A stretch of DNA of 64,000 nt from Actinomycetota bacterium (GCA_003152275.1 PLZU01000009.1:14655-78654), one strand, 5' to 3'; shown: positions 36,417-49,005, counted from the first letter of the stretch. Numbers and translations: made by a program. The notes: generated by a model not told the origin, from the sequence alone.

Positions 36417-37841
36417 ATGGCGCAAAAAGACCTGTTCACAAGCGACGTGTCACCAGGTAGCGGCGAGCCCGATCTCGTGGTGAAATCAACACGCATGGCG
36501 CAACTCGCTCCCGTTCCCGACAACGCTCACGTCCCGCCTCAGAACCTCGAGGCCGAGGAGTCGGTCCTCGGGGCCATGATGCTCTCCCCCGGGGCGATCG
36601 GAGCCGTCAGCGAGATCCTCGACGCGAAGGACTTCTACCGGGAGTCCCACGCGAAGATCTACCGCGGTGCCCTCGCGCTCTACGCGAAGGGCGAGCCGGT
36701 GGACGCGATCACGCTCACGGATGAGCTGGAGGAGCGGAGCGAGCTCGAGGACGTCGGCGGCCGGGTCCGCCTGCACGAGCTTGCGGCGCTCGTCCCCGCG
36801 ACCGCGAACGCCTCGCACTACGCGAGGATCGTGCGGGAAACCGCAACCCTGCGCGGCCTCATCCGCGCGGGTGGCGAGATCTCTCGCCTCGGGTGGGAAC
36901 GCCCAGGCGAGGCGGGAGATCTCGTCGATCGTGCCGAGCAGGTCATCTTCGACCTCTCGCAGCAGCGCGTCACTGGGGAGTTCACGCACATCGACCAGCT
37001 GTTGAAGGAGAGCTTCGAGCGCATCACGTCGCTGTACGAGGCCGGCGCCGACGTGACCGGGACCGCATCCGGATACCGCGACCTCGACCGCCTTACCTCC
37101 GGGTTCCAGCCCGGCAACTTGATCATCATCGCGGCCCGCCCCTCGATGGGGAAGTCGGCGCTTGCGCTCTGCATGGCGGCGAACATCGCCGTCCGCCAGA
37201 ACATCCCGGTCGGCCTCTTTACGCTCGAGATGTCGAAGTCCGAGGTGACACAGCGCCTGATGTGCAGCGAGGCGAAGGTCGAGTCGCAGCGGCTGCGCAC
37301 CGGCAAGCTCGCCCCCGACGACTGGCCGCGGCTCACCGCCGCGTGCGACAAGCTCGCGAAGGCACCGATCTACGTCGACGACACGGGCTCGATCAACATG
37401 ATGGAGATCCGCTCCAAGTCGCGCCGGCTGAAGTCGCGTCACCCCGATCTCGGGCTGATCGTCGTCGACTACCTCCAGCTGATGAGCTCGGCGGGGAACG
37501 CCGAAAACCGCGTGCAAGAGGTCTCGCAGATCTCGCGCTCGCTGAAGATCCTTGCGCGCGACCTCGACGTGCCGATCGTCGCGTTGTCGCAGCTCTCGCG
37601 CGCGGTCGAGCAGCGCACCGACAAGCGGCCGATCCTCTCCGACCTTCGTGAAAGCGGAAGTATCGAGCAGGACGCGGACCTCGTCGCGTTCATCTACCGC
37701 GACGAGTACTACAACGAGGAGTCCGACCAGCAGGGCCTCGCCGAGGTGATCCTCTCCAAGCACCGCAACGGTCCGACCGACTCGATGAAGCTCTCGTTCC
37801 TGAAGCGCTACGCGAAATTTGCGGACCTCGCTGCAGCATGA
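36417..37841 (+). CDS. dnaB: Replicative DNA helicase DnaB
   Basis: VPPQNLEAEESVLGAMM, ARPSMGKSALAL, GLFTLEMSKSEVTQRLM, IVVDYLQLM; start could also be 36495. Confidence 0.96.
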   Translation: MAQKDLFTSDVSPGSGEPDLVVKSTRMAQLAPVPDNAHVPPQNLEAEESVLGAMMLSPGAIGAVSEILDAKDFYRESHAKIYRGALALYAKGEPVDAITLTDELEERSELEDVGGRVRLHELAALVPATANASHYARIVRETATLRGLIRAGGEISRLGWERPGEAGDLVDRAEQVIFDLSQQRVTGEFTHIDQLLKESFERITSLYEAGADVTGTASGYRDLDRLTSGFQPGNLIIIAARPSMGKSALALCMAANIAVRQNIPVGLFTLEMSKSEVTQRLMCSEAKVESQRLRTGKLAPDDWPRLTAACDKLAKAPIYVDDTGSINMMEIRSKSRRLKSRHPDLGLIVVDYLQLMSSAGNAENRVQEVSQISRSLKILARDLDVPIVALSQLSRAVEQRTDKRPILSDLRESGSIEQDADLVAFIYRDEYYNEESDQQGLAEVILSKHRNGPTDSMKLSFLKRYAKFADLAAA

Positions 37842-37854
37842 GGCCCTATTTACG

Positions 37855-38076
37855 ATGATACGGGGCGAACAGGTGGTGCTGATCTCGGCCCGGGCTACCT
37901 CGTTCACTGCTGTCTGCGTCGAGTGCGCCGACCTCGACGCCTCCGAGGGCTATGCGAGCTCGACGTTCGCCGGCCAGCTCGACCTTGATCTGAATCACGG
38001 CACGTTCCTCTGCCGGCGCGGCCATTCGGTGCGCGTCGAACGGGCCTCGGCGGCGATAGCCGAAACCGCCGCCTAG
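37855..38076 (+). CDS. Hypothetical protein with cysteine/histidine motif
   Basis: CVECADLD...GTFLCRRGHSVRVERA; sits between dnaB and purA. Confidence 0.5.
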   Translation: MIRGEQVVLISARATSFTAVCVECADLDASEGYASSTFAGQLDLDLNHGTFLCRRGHSVRVERASAAIAETAA

Positions 38077-38086
38077 ACTGTTTTCC

Positions 38087-39361
38087 GTGCCTGCGACCGT
38101 CATCGTCGGGGCGCAGTGGGGCGACGAAGGCAAGGGAAAGATCGTCGACCTGCTTGCGCAGGACTCGGACATCGTGTGCCGCTACCAGGGCGGTCCGAAC
38201 GCCGGGCACACGATCGTCGTCGGCGACGAGACGTTCAAGATCCGCGCGCTGCCGAGCGGCATCGTGCGCGGCAAGCCGTGTGTGATCGGCAACGGCTGCG
38301 TCGTCGACCCCGACGTCCTGATCGGCGAGCTCGACGAGTTCGAGCAGCGCGGCCGCTCGACCGCCCAGGTCTACGTATCGGGCAACGCGCACCTGATCAT
38401 GCCGTGGCATCTCGCGATCGACCAGGCGAGCGAACGCCGCCTCGGCCGCCTTGCGATCGGCACGACGCGCCGCGGAATCGGGCCCTGCTACGCCGACAAG
38501 GCGATGCGGCTCGGCATCCGCGTCCAAGACGTGCTCGACCCCAAGATCCTGCGGCAGAAAATCGAGGTCGCGCTCGCCGAGAAGAACCTCTGGCTCCAGC
38601 GTGTCTACGAGACGGAGCCGTTCGACCTCGAGACCGTGGCGGCGCAGTACGAGGGGTATGCGCAACGCCTGCGCCCGTACGTCACCGACACGTCGCTCTA
38701 CGTCTACAACGCGTTGCGCGACGGCAAGTTCGTGCTGTTCGAGGGCGCGCAAGCGACACTGCTCGACCTCGACCACGGCACATATCCGTTCGTGACGTCG
38801 TCCAACCCGGTCGCCTCCGCCGCCGCGACCGGGGTCGGGATCGGCGCCGGCCGGATCGACCGAGTGATCGGCGTCGCGAAGGCGTACGTCACCCGCGTCG
38901 GGGAAGGGCCGTTCCCGTCGGAGATCGAGGGGCCCGCCCAGGACACGATGCGCGAGCTCGGACATGAGTACGGCACCGTCACCGGCCGGAGCCGGCGCTG
39001 CGGCTGGCTCGACCTCGTCGCGCTCCGCTACGCCGTGCGCGTCAACGGCATCGACCAGCTCGCACTGACGAAGCTCGACGTCCTGTCGCACTTCGCCGAG
39101 GTGCCCGTCTGTGTTCGCTACACGCTGCGCGGCGGCGAGGAAACACGCGACTTCCCAGCACACCAGAGCGACTTCCATGCTGCGAAGCCCGTGCTCGAGA
39201 CGCTGGCCGGCTGGTCCGAGACGCTCGACGACTGCACGTCGGTCGACGACCTGCCCGAGGCGGCGAGGCGTTACGTCGAGTTCGTCGAGCGCGAGCTCGA
39301 CGTCGAGGTCACGCTCATCGGTACGGGCGCCGAGCGCACGAACGTCCTCACGCGCGCTTAA
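38087..39361 (+). CDS. purA: Adenylosuccinate synthetase
   Basis: VIVGAQWGDEGKGKIVDLLA, GTTRRGIGPCYADK; GTG start. Confidence 0.97.
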   Translation: MPATVIVGAQWGDEGKGKIVDLLAQDSDIVCRYQGGPNAGHTIVVGDETFKIRALPSGIVRGKPCVIGNGCVVDPDVLIGELDEFEQRGRSTAQVYVSGNAHLIMPWHLAIDQASERRLGRLAIGTTRRGIGPCYADKAMRLGIRVQDVLDPKILRQKIEVALAEKNLWLQRVYETEPFDLETVAAQYEGYAQRLRPYVTDTSLYVYNALRDGKFVLFEGAQATLLDLDHGTYPFVTSSNPVASAAATGVGIGAGRIDRVIGVAKAYVTRVGEGPFPSEIEGPAQDTMRELGHEYGTVTGRSRRCGWLDLVALRYAVRVNGIDQLALTKLDVLSHFAEVPVCVRYTLRGGEETRDFPAHQSDFHAAKPVLETLAGWSETLDDCTSVDDLPEAARRYVEFVERELDVEVTLIGTGAERTNVLTRA

Positions 39362-40094
39362 CCTTCGCAGCCCACGCGCGGCCCACGAGGCTGAACGCAC
39401 CGTCGGGATCGCCGACCTGGCGGCGAAGTTCCTCGCGCGCCCGCTCGCGCTGTGCGTCATCGAGTGACGCGGCCCAGACGCCGGACGGGCCGGCTCCGTC
39501 CAGCACCGAGTCCCAGAGCTCTGCGAAGCCCGAGTAGCCGGCCTCGACCTCGAGCAGCTCGATCTCGACACTCTGGCCGAACAGGGCTTCGATCTCCTCA
39601 CGCGTTCGGAAATTCGTCAGCTGCTCAGCCGTCGGCCGGCTCGGATGGAGCGCCTGCATGGTGCGGTTGATCGCAGCGAGCATGTCCATCCCCTCGCGGT
39701 CCCACATGCACGCGGCGACGACGCCGCCCGGACGCACGACCCGTTGCATCTCGGCGATCCCCGCGGGCGCATCGCGCATGAAGGTGAGCACCAGCTGCGC
39801 GAGCGCTGCGTCGAACGACGCGTCGGGCCACGGCAGCTCTTCCGCCGGGCCCTCCTGCACGTCGACGCCGGGAAGCCGCCGGCGCAAAGCCGCGACGAAC
39901 GGAGGCGACGGATCGAGTGCGGCGACGTCCGCGCCGCGACCCACGAGCTCGGACGTCAGCGCGCCGGTGCCGGCCCCGACGTCGAGGATGCGCTGACCCG
40001 TCTCGATTCCTGCGAAGTCCGCGAACACCGGTCCGAGCCGCACTGAGAAGCGGCCCATGAAGTTGTCGTAGGCAGTGTCAGAGACGTTGAACAT
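39348..40094 (-). CDS. Class I SAM-dependent methyltransferase
   Basis: GQRILDVGAGTGALTSELVGRGADVAALDPSP. Confidence 0.88.
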   Translation of the reverse strand: MFNVSDTAYDNFMGRFSVRLGPVFADFAGIETGQRILDVGAGTGALTSELVGRGADVAALDPSPPFVAALRRRLPGVDVQEGPAEELPWPDASFDAALAQLVLTFMRDAPAGIAEMQRVVRPGGVVAACMWDREGMDMLAAINRTMQALHPSRPTAEQLTNFRTREEIEALFGQSVEIELLEVEAGYSGFAELWDSVLDGAGPSGVWAASLDDAQRERAREELRRQVGDPDGAFSLVGRAWAAKVKRA

Positions 40095-40611
40095 CGTCCG
40101 GAGTATTCACGTTGATGAGCTGGCGTGCGTCAAGCTCGACGATCGCCACGTCGAGAACAGCGATCGCGTCACGCAGCGCGAGTCGGTCTTCGGCTAGGGC
40201 GAGCTCGAGCGCGGGCAGGGCAGTACGCCGGTAGGCGCCCGGTAGCGGCCCGCTCGGCGGCATCGCGACGTCACGGCACGCGTCGGCGAGCGCGAGCACC
40301 GCTGCCGCGGTCAGCAGCGGCAAGTCGACGGGAATCACCACCGCGACGTCGTGCGTGGCTGCGCGCAGCCCTGCGACGACTCCGGCGATCGGCGCGCGCA
40401 CATCGGTACCATCGTCGAGCAACTCGAACGGGAGGTCGAGCGCGTCGTCGCGCTTGCCGACCGCAAGCCGCTCGTCGCACGCCTCGCCGAGCAGACGCCA
40501 CGCACGTTCAGCGAGCGTCTGGCCGTCGAACTGCGCGAGCGCCTTCGGCGAACCGAAGCGCGTGCTCGCACCGCCGACGAGCAGCACGCCCGTCAGCGCT
40601 CGATTCGCCAC
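40078..40611 (-). CDS. mobA: Molybdenum cofactor guanylyltransferase
   Basis: [37 protein letters not shown]. Confidence 0.85.
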   Translation of the reverse strand: MANRALTGVLLVGGASTRFGSPKALAQFDGQTLAERAWRLLGEACDERLAVGKRDDALDLPFELLDDGTDVRAPIAGVVAGLRAATHDVAVVIPVDLPLLTAAAVLALADACRDVAMPPSGPLPGAYRRTALPALELALAEDRLALRDAIAVLDVAIVELDARQLINVNTPDDVQRL

Positions 40612-41372
40612 GCCTCGGTGTAGACGTTTGCGCTGCCGTTCCTCACGAAGCCGCAGAGCGTGATGCCGCGATCCTGCGCGAGCGAAACGGCGAGGCTCGA
40701 CGGCGCGCCGACCGCGATGAGTACCGGGCAGCCGGCGACCGCCGCTTTCTGCACGAGCTCGAACGACAGCCGGCCGCTGACACACAGCACGGCCTCGGCG
40801 AGCGGCAGGCGGTTCTCACCGAAGGCCCAGCCGATCACTTTGTCCATTGCGTTGTGACGGCCAACGTCCTCGCGGGCGCACAGGAGCTCGCCGTCGGCGG
40901 TGAAGAGGGCGGTCGCGTGCAAGCCACCGGTCGCTGCGAACGTCGCCTGCGCTTCGCGCAACCGGTCGGGCAGCTGCACGACGAGCGAGAACGGCACGCG
41001 CAGCTGCGATTCGACGCGCGCGGCTTCCACTGCGACCGCCTCGAGCGCGCCCTTCCCACAGACGCCGCACGACGACGACGTGTAGAAGTTGCGCTGCAGG
41101 CGCGCCACGTCAAACTCGGGTGCATCGACGTTGACCCTGTTGGCGGCGAGGTCGTCGGGAAGATGCGCGGCGGTCGGGCGGAGACCTTCGGACAGGCAGA
41201 AGCCGATCGCGAGCTCTTCGTCATGTCCCGGCGTCCGCATCGTCACCGCAACGGGACTGCCGCCGATGCGGATCTCGAGCGGCTCCTCGACCGCAACGTG
41301 GTCGCGCTCACTCCGTCCCTCCGGCAGCCGGACGACGTCGACCGCCGCGGCGGAGTACGGCGGAGCCTCCAT
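40593..41372 (-). CDS. fdhD: Formate dehydrogenase accessory sulfurtransferase
   Basis: [62 protein letters not shown]. Confidence 0.95.
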   Translation of the reverse strand: MEAPPYSAAAVDVVRLPEGRSERDHVAVEEPLEIRIGGSPVAVTMRTPGHDEELAIGFCLSEGLRPTAAHLPDDLAANRVNVDAPEFDVARLQRNFYTSSSCGVCGKGALEAVAVEAARVESQLRVPFSLVVQLPDRLREAQATFAATGGLHATALFTADGELLCAREDVGRHNAMDKVIGWAFGENRLPLAEAVLCVSGRLSFELVQKAAVAGCPVLIAVGAPSSLAVSLAQDRGITLCGFVRNGSANVYTEAWRIER

Positions 41373-41477
41373 GTGACCGAGCTTACGCTTCGGGTCCGGC
41401 TGCAAAGCCTGGGAGGGTTTGGCGAAACAGTGGCTGGGCTGTGCACGGCTCCGCCAAAGCCTCCTAGGATCGGAGCC

Positions 41478-42672
<1,195 letters not shown>

Positions 42673-42680
<8 letters not shown>

Positions 42681-43080
42681 CATCGTCGTCGGCATCCTCG
42701 TCGGCTCGGAGTCGGACCGCGAGCGGATGCAGGGCGCGTTCGACCTGCTCGACAAGGAAGGCGTCGGCTACGAGTTCGACGTGCGCTCCGCGCACCGGGC
42801 TCCGGACGCTGTCGCCGAGTATGCGCGGACTGCACGTGAGCGCGGCCTGCGCGTGCTCATCTGCGGCGCGGGCCTCTCGGCGGCGCTTCCCGGTGCGGTC
42901 GCTGCGCACACCGATCTGCCCGTGATCGGCGTGCCGCTCAAGTCGAGCCTCAGCGTGCTCGACGGGCTCGACGCGCTCCTTGCGATCACGCAGATGCCGC
43001 CGGGCGTTCCCGTCGCCGCGGTCGGAGTCGACAACGCGCGCAATGCCGCTGCGCTCGCGCTGCGGATCCTCAGCGCGTAG
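42673..43080 (+). CDS. purE: N5-carboxyaminoimidazole ribonucleotide mutase (PurE)
   Basis: VGILVGSESDRERM, SAHRAPDAVAEYA, MPPGVPVAAV. Confidence 0.93.
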
Positions 43081-43133
43081 CTCCCTCAGCGCGTCCGAAC
43101 CTGCCGACCTGGGTCCGCTCTAGACTGCACGCA

Positions 43134-44442
<1,309 letters not shown>

Positions 44443-44450
<8 letters not shown>

Positions 44451-45303
44451 AGCCACGCACGTTGCGTCCGGGAAGGTGCGCGAGATCTACGCGCTCGACG
44501 ACGACCGCCTGCTGCTCGTCGCCAGCGACCGCATCTCGACGTACGACGTGATTCTCCCAACGGAGATTCCGGACAAGGGCCGGGTACTCACCGGCTTGTC
44601 GGGCTTCTGGTTCACGCTGCTGCATGCGATCGTCCCGAATCACATGCTCGCAATCCGCGACGACGCGCGGTCGATGGAGTGCCAGCAGCTCGAGATGCTG
44701 CCGATCGAGTGCGTCGTGCGCGGGTATCTCGCCGGCTCCGGCTGGAAGGACTATCAGGCGACCGGCGCGACCTCAGGTCACACGCTGCCCGAGGGTCTCC
44801 GCGAGGCGGACAAGCTGCCTGAGCCGATCTTCACGCCTGCGACGAAGGCGCAGACCGGTCACGACGAGAACATCAGCCTCGAGCAGGCCGCCGAGCTCGT
44901 AAGCGGGGAGCGGCTTGCCGAAATCGAGCGGATCTGCATCGCGCTGTACACGACGGCTGCGAGCCACGCGCTGACGCGGGGGATCATCATCGCCGACACG
45001 AAGTTCGAGCTGGGCCTCGACACCGGGGGCGCGATCGTGCTCGGCGACGAAGCGCTCACGCCGGACTCGTCGCGTTTCTGGCCCGCAGACGCCTACGAGC
45101 CGGGCCGCGCGCAGGGGAGCTTCGACAAGCAGTTCGTGCGCGACTACTGCGTAGAGACAGGCTGGGACAAGACCTCCCCGGGGCCCGAGCTGCCGGATGA
45201 TGTCGTCGCCCACACGCGCTCGAAGTACGTCGAGGCCTTTGAGCGGCTCACGACGATTCCGTTCGAGCGGTACCTCGAGACGCCTTCGGTCGTGCTCGGG
45301 TGA
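44443..45303 (+). CDS. purC: Phosphoribosylaminoimidazole-succinocarboxamide synthase
   Basis: SGKVREIYALDDDRLLLVASDRISTYD, IADTKFELGLD. Confidence 0.96.
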
Positions 45304-45539
45304 GGGCGACCGTCCTTGTCCGCCCGAAGCAGGGCATCCTCGACCCGCAGGGCGATGCCGTCGAGACAGCGCTCGCGCACCTCGGCTTCTCGGTCACCGA
45401 CGCGCGGGTCGGCAAGGTGGTCGACCTCGAGCTTGACGCGACCGATCCCGCAGAGGCGCGTGTGCAGGTCGAGAAGATGTGCGTGGAGCTGCTCGCGAAT
45501 CCGCTGATGGAGTCGTACGAGGTCGAGATTCATGGCTAG
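45300..45539 (+). CDS. purS: FGAM synthase subunit PurS
   Basis: VLVRPKQGILDPQGDAVETALAHLGF; 4-bp overlap with purC. Confidence 0.95.
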   Translation: MRATVLVRPKQGILDPQGDAVETALAHLGFSVTDARVGKVVDLELDATDPAEARVQVEKMCVELLANPLMESYEVEIHG

Positions 45540-46227
45540 TCCGCAGCCGCGCGTCGGCGTGATCACATATCCCGGGTCGCAGGACGACCGCGATGCGCTT
45601 TGGGCGCTCGCGGCGCTCGACGCCGAGGCAATTCCCGTCTGGCACGAGGAACACGAGCTGCCCGACCTCGACGCAGTGGTGCTGCCCGGCGGATTCTCGT
45701 ACGGCGACTACCTCCGTTGCGGCGCGATCGCACGGTTCTCGCCGGCAACGGCGGCCGTGTGCGAGTACGCGGACGCCGGCGGGCTCGTGCTCGGCATCTG
45801 CAACGGCTTCCAGATCCTCTGCGAGGCCGGCCTCTTGCCGGGCGTGCTGCTCCGAAACGCTTCGCTCCGGTTCGTCTGCCGCGACGTGCCGCTCGTCGTC
45901 GAGCGCGCCGACCTCCCGTTCACATCGCGCTGCGCGGTCGGGCAGCGGATCGTGATCCCGGTCAAGCACGGCGACGGCCGCTGGTTCGCGCCGCCCGAGC
46001 TTGTGCACGAGCTCGAGGTAAACCGTCAGGTTGTCTTGCGCTACGGCGAGCCGTGCAACGGTTCCGTCGCCGACATCGCCGGCATCTGCAACGAGCAGGG
46101 CAACGTGATGGGCCTGATGCCCCATCCGGAGCACGCCGTCGACCCGCTGCTCGGGTCGGCCGACGGAGCGCTCATTCTCGCCTCGCTCGTCGAAGCGGCG
46201 CGCGAGCGTGTGCTCGCTCTCCTATAG
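45532..46227 (+). CDS. purQ: FGAM synthase subunit PurQ
   Basis: VLPGGFSYGDYLRCGAIA, LGICNGFQILCEAGLLPG. Confidence 0.97.
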   Translation: MASPQPRVGVITYPGSQDDRDALWALAALDAEAIPVWHEEHELPDLDAVVLPGGFSYGDYLRCGAIARFSPATAAVCEYADAGGLVLGICNGFQILCEAGLLPGVLLRNASLRFVCRDVPLVVERADLPFTSRCAVGQRIVIPVKHGDGRWFAPPELVHELEVNRQVVLRYGEPCNGSVADIAGICNEQGNVMGLMPHPEHAVDPLLGSADGALILASLVEAARERVLALL

Positions 46228-46482
46228 CCCCAGCGCCTCCGCGAGCTCAGGTCGTTTCGCAAGCCCTGCATGCATGCGCTCGACGTCACGCTGACGGAGC
46301 GTGACGGGACCGCGCCGCGCAGTGCCGTCAGTTGAGTACGCGAAACGCACGAGCCGCTCGCCGTTCGCGGTCTCCAGCAGCTGCACGATCGAGGCGAACC
46401 GTCGCTCGCCGGCCTGCTGGCGAACCGTCAGCTCCTCGACGAGCTCCGCTGGGCCCCAAGGTGTTGTCGTCTTCGTCGCCAC
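46222..46482 (-). CDS. Conserved hypothetical protein (86 aa)
   Basis: TPWGPAELVEELTVRQQAGERRFASIVQLLETANGERLVRFAYSTDGTARRGPVTLR. Confidence 0.6.
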   Translation of the reverse strand: MATKTTTPWGPAELVEELTVRQQAGERRFASIVQLLETANGERLVRFAYSTDGTARRGPVTLRQRDVERMHAGLAKRPELAEALGL

Positions 46483-46548
46483 GACTGCGACGCTACGCGG
46501 GAAACCGCCACAAAAGCGTGCCGGCTTCCGGGGAATTGTGTGCCGCCT

Positions 46549-46698
46549 TCAGCCGATGCGCTGAATGGCGGGATCGATGTAGACGTCGTCGATCTGCCAG
46601 CGGCTGCCGGAGCCGAGCGGCGTCACCTGGATCCGGGCCGACGAGGACGAGAGCAGCGCCACGACAGGAAGGGGCGCGAGCAGACCGCCGCTCGAGCT
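46549..46698 (-). pseudogene. C-terminal remnant of a secreted protein
   Basis: SSGGLLAPLPVVALLSSSSARIQVTPLGSGSRWQIDDVYIDPAIQRIG*; rest of ORF is antisense to the HD-GYP remnant. Confidence 0.4.
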
Positions 46699-46699
46699 C

Positions 46700-46935
46700 A
46701 CCTGACTCGTCGGCGCTGGGACGGCACCGGGTATCCGGACGGGCTCGCCGGCGAGGAGATTCCCCTCGCCGCGCGCATCGTCTGCGCTTGCGACGCCTGG
46801 AGCGCGATGACGACCGATCGGTCCTACCGCAAGGCACGCTCGCCCGAGGATGCCGCGGTCGAGCTGCGCGCGAGCGCAGGCACGCATTTCGATCCGCGCG
46901 TCGTCAACGCGCTGCTCGACGTTCTTTCTGTTTAG
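46700..46935 (+). pseudogene. HD-GYP domain C-terminal remnant
   Basis: RRWDGTGYPDGLAGEEIPLAARIVCACDAWSAMTTDRSYRKARSPEDAAVELRASAGTHFDPRVVNALLDVL. Confidence 0.75.
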
Positions 46936-46944
46936 GCTTGATCC

Positions 46945-47958
46945 GTTAGCGCGCGGATCGTCACTCTCGAGCAGGCACGCCGTATCGCTGTCCGCGCACA
47001 GCTACTCGACGGGTCTGCGCGTACGGTCCTCGACACGGTCCGGCACCTCGGCTTCCTCCAGATCGATCCGATCTCGACGGTCGCGACGCCGCAGCAGCTC
47101 GTTCTGTGGAGCCGGCTCGGCCCATACGATCCCGCCGAGCTCGACCGCCTGCTGTGGAAAGAGCGCAAGCTCGTCGAATGGCACGCGTACGTCTGGCCGA
47201 TCGAGGACCTCCCACTGCTCCGCGCGCGCATGCGCGCGCGGAGCAGCGCGAAGTACTCGTGGGAGCGGCGCGGCGCAGACTTCTTGAAGGAGAACGCGGG
47301 CTTTCGAAGCTACGTGCTGCGCGAGCTCGACAGAAGGGGGCCGTTGCTCGCACGGGAGCTCGAAGACCGCTCGGCGCGGCAGCGGGAATCGCACGTCTGG
47401 TGGGGCTCGCGCGATGTCGCGACGATGCTCGAGCTCCTGCATGTGCGCGGCGAGGTCGCGATCGTCGGCCGCCGCGGCAAGCAACGCGTCTGGGATCGCG
47501 CCAAGCGCTGGTATCCGCCGGAGACGGATCGCGTTTCGCTCGCGCAGGCGCAGCGCGCGTTCGAGGAGAAGCGCTGGCGAGCTGCCGGTGTCCGGCTCGT
47601 GAAAGGCGAGTGGCACGCGCACCCCGATGCCGTCGACGAGCCGATCGACGATCGCGTCACACTCCTCTCGCCGTTCGACCAGCTGATCCACGATCGCGCA
47701 CGCATGGAAGCGCTGTTCGACTTCCACTACCGGCTTGAGATGTACATGCCGAAGACCAAGCGAGAGTTCGGTTACTACGTGCTGCCGATCCTCGTCCGAG
47801 ACCGCCTGGTCGGACGCGTCGAGCCCGTCTTCGACCGCAAGACCGGCACGCTCGACGTGCTCGGCGCGTGGGGCGATACGTCGCGCCTTGACGAGGCACT
47901 CGCGAGCCTCAACACGTTTCTCCAGGCACGTCGCGACGTGAGTACCCTGGGCGCATGA
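46945..47958 (+). CDS. Winged-helix DNA-binding protein (YcaQ family)
   Basis: LEQARRIAVRAQLLDGS...LGFLQIDPISTVATPQQLVLWSRLG...LLSPFDQLIHDRARMEALFDFHYRLEMY; 5' start unclear (no ATG/GTG/TTG noticed before this segment). Confidence 0.8.
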   Translation, partial: VSARIVTLEQARRIAVRAQLLDGSARTVLDTVRHLGFLQIDPISTVATPQQLVLWSRLGPYDPAELDRLLWKERKLVEWHAYVWPIEDLPLLRARMRARSSAKYSWERRGADFLKENAGFRSYVLRELDRRGPLLARELEDRSARQRESHVWWGSRDVATMLELLHVRGEVAIVGRRGKQRVWDRAKRWYPPETDRVSLAQAQRAFEEKRWRAAGVRLVKGEWHAHPDAVDEPIDDRVTLLSPFDQLIHDRARMEALFDFHYRLEMYMPKTKREFGYYVLPILVRDRLVGRVEPVFDRKTGTLDVLGAWGDTSRLDEALASLNTFLQARRDVSTLGA

Positions 47959-48437
47959 AGCGCCGTCTAGCGGTCATCCCGCTGGTGCTCGGCGCAGCCG
48001 CTCCGGCTTCGGCGAGCGTGGCCGGTTCAGCGACGAGCCTTCCGGGGTTCCGCTCACCGTCGGGGAACATCAGCTGCCTGTTCATCCCGAGCGCGCCGCT
48101 CGACAGCGGCAGTGGGCGCACGCCCGCGACGATCCTCTGCAAGCTCGCGCACGCCGACTATGCGAAGACGCTGCAGGCGCGCTGCATGGGACCGACCGGC
48201 GCCGGCGTCGACTGGCACGGCTTCCTGCTCCCCGCCGCCCGGAAAGGCGCGGTCAACTGCTCGGGCGGGATCTTGTACGACCCGACCAAGCAGCACCCGA
48301 GCTATGTCACCCTCGCCTACGGCAAGGTGTGGCGGCAGAAGATGTTCAGTTGCCGGTCGATGGTTACCGGGGTCAACTGCTCGAACCCCAGCGGCCACGG
48401 GATGTTCATCTCGCGCCAGACGTGGCGCACCTGGTAA
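47955..48437 (+). CDS. Secreted DUF6636-like protein
   Basis: LPGFRSPSGNISCLFIPS; Cys-containing, signal peptide. Confidence 0.6.
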   Translation: MKRRLAVIPLVLGAAAPASASVAGSATSLPGFRSPSGNISCLFIPSAPLDSGSGRTPATILCKLAHADYAKTLQARCMGPTGAGVDWHGFLLPAARKGAVNCSGGILYDPTKQHPSYVTLAYGKVWRQKMFSCRSMVTGVNCSNPSGHGMFISRQTWRTW

Positions 48438-48447
48438 TCATCTGACG

Positions 48448-49005
48448 GTGGTTCCCGAGGCAAAGCTCGAGCAGACAGACGCGGGGCTCGTGCCCGTGAC
48501 CGTCGGTTGGTTCGTCATGAACGCACGCGACGCGCGGTGGTTCCATCGACCCGGACGCGACAGTCTGCCGTTGACGGGATGCGACGAGTTCGAGGCCGAG
48601 ACGTACTTCCCGATGCTCGGGATGTCGATCCAAGTCCTCTCGCCCGGCGAGCCGAACTCGGTGTATCACTGGGAGACCGAGCAGGAGGACTTCCTCGTGC
48701 TCTCGGGCGACGCGCTGCTGATCGTCGAGGGGCAAGAGCGCGCGCTCAAGCAGTGGGACTTCGTGCACTGTCCGCCGGAGACGCGGCACGTATTCGTCGG
48801 CGTCGGCGACGGCCCGTGCGTCATCCTCGCGGCCTCGTCGCGGCGGTTCCAGAAGGACGGCCCGTGGGGCTATTACACGGTCGACGAGACCGCGCGTCGC
48901 TATGGCGCCTGCCCCGAGGTGGAGACGCAGGACGGCGAGGTGGCGTATGCCAACGTCCCGCCAGCTCAGGAGTCGCGCTACCGCGACGGCGTCCTGCCGG
49001 ACTAG
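48448..49005 (+). CDS. Cupin domain protein
   Basis: SIQVLSPGEPNSVYHWETEQEDFLVLSGDALLIVEGQE...PPETRHVFVGVGDGPCVIL; GTG start. Confidence 0.8.
   Translation: MVPEAKLEQTDAGLVPVTVGWFVMNARDARWFHRPGRDSLPLTGCDEFEAETYFPMLGMSIQVLSPGEPNSVYHWETEQEDFLVLSGDALLIVEGQERALKQWDFVHCPPETRHVFVGVGDGPCVILAASSRRFQKDGPWGYYTVDETARRYGACPEVETQDGEVAYANVPPAQESRYRDGVLPD

Noticed and set aside
36486-37907. 473-aa minus-strand ORF across dnaB
   Set aside because: Exact antisense of dnaB, a typical high-GC shadow ORF.
37904-39601. 565-aa minus-strand ORF across purA
   Set aside because: Antisense shadow of purA, no recognisable motif.
46696-46709. 14-mer GCTCACCTGACTCG shared with about 54246
   Set aside because: Several chance 14-mer matches are expected in 64 kb of high-GC sequence; no extended similarity around it.
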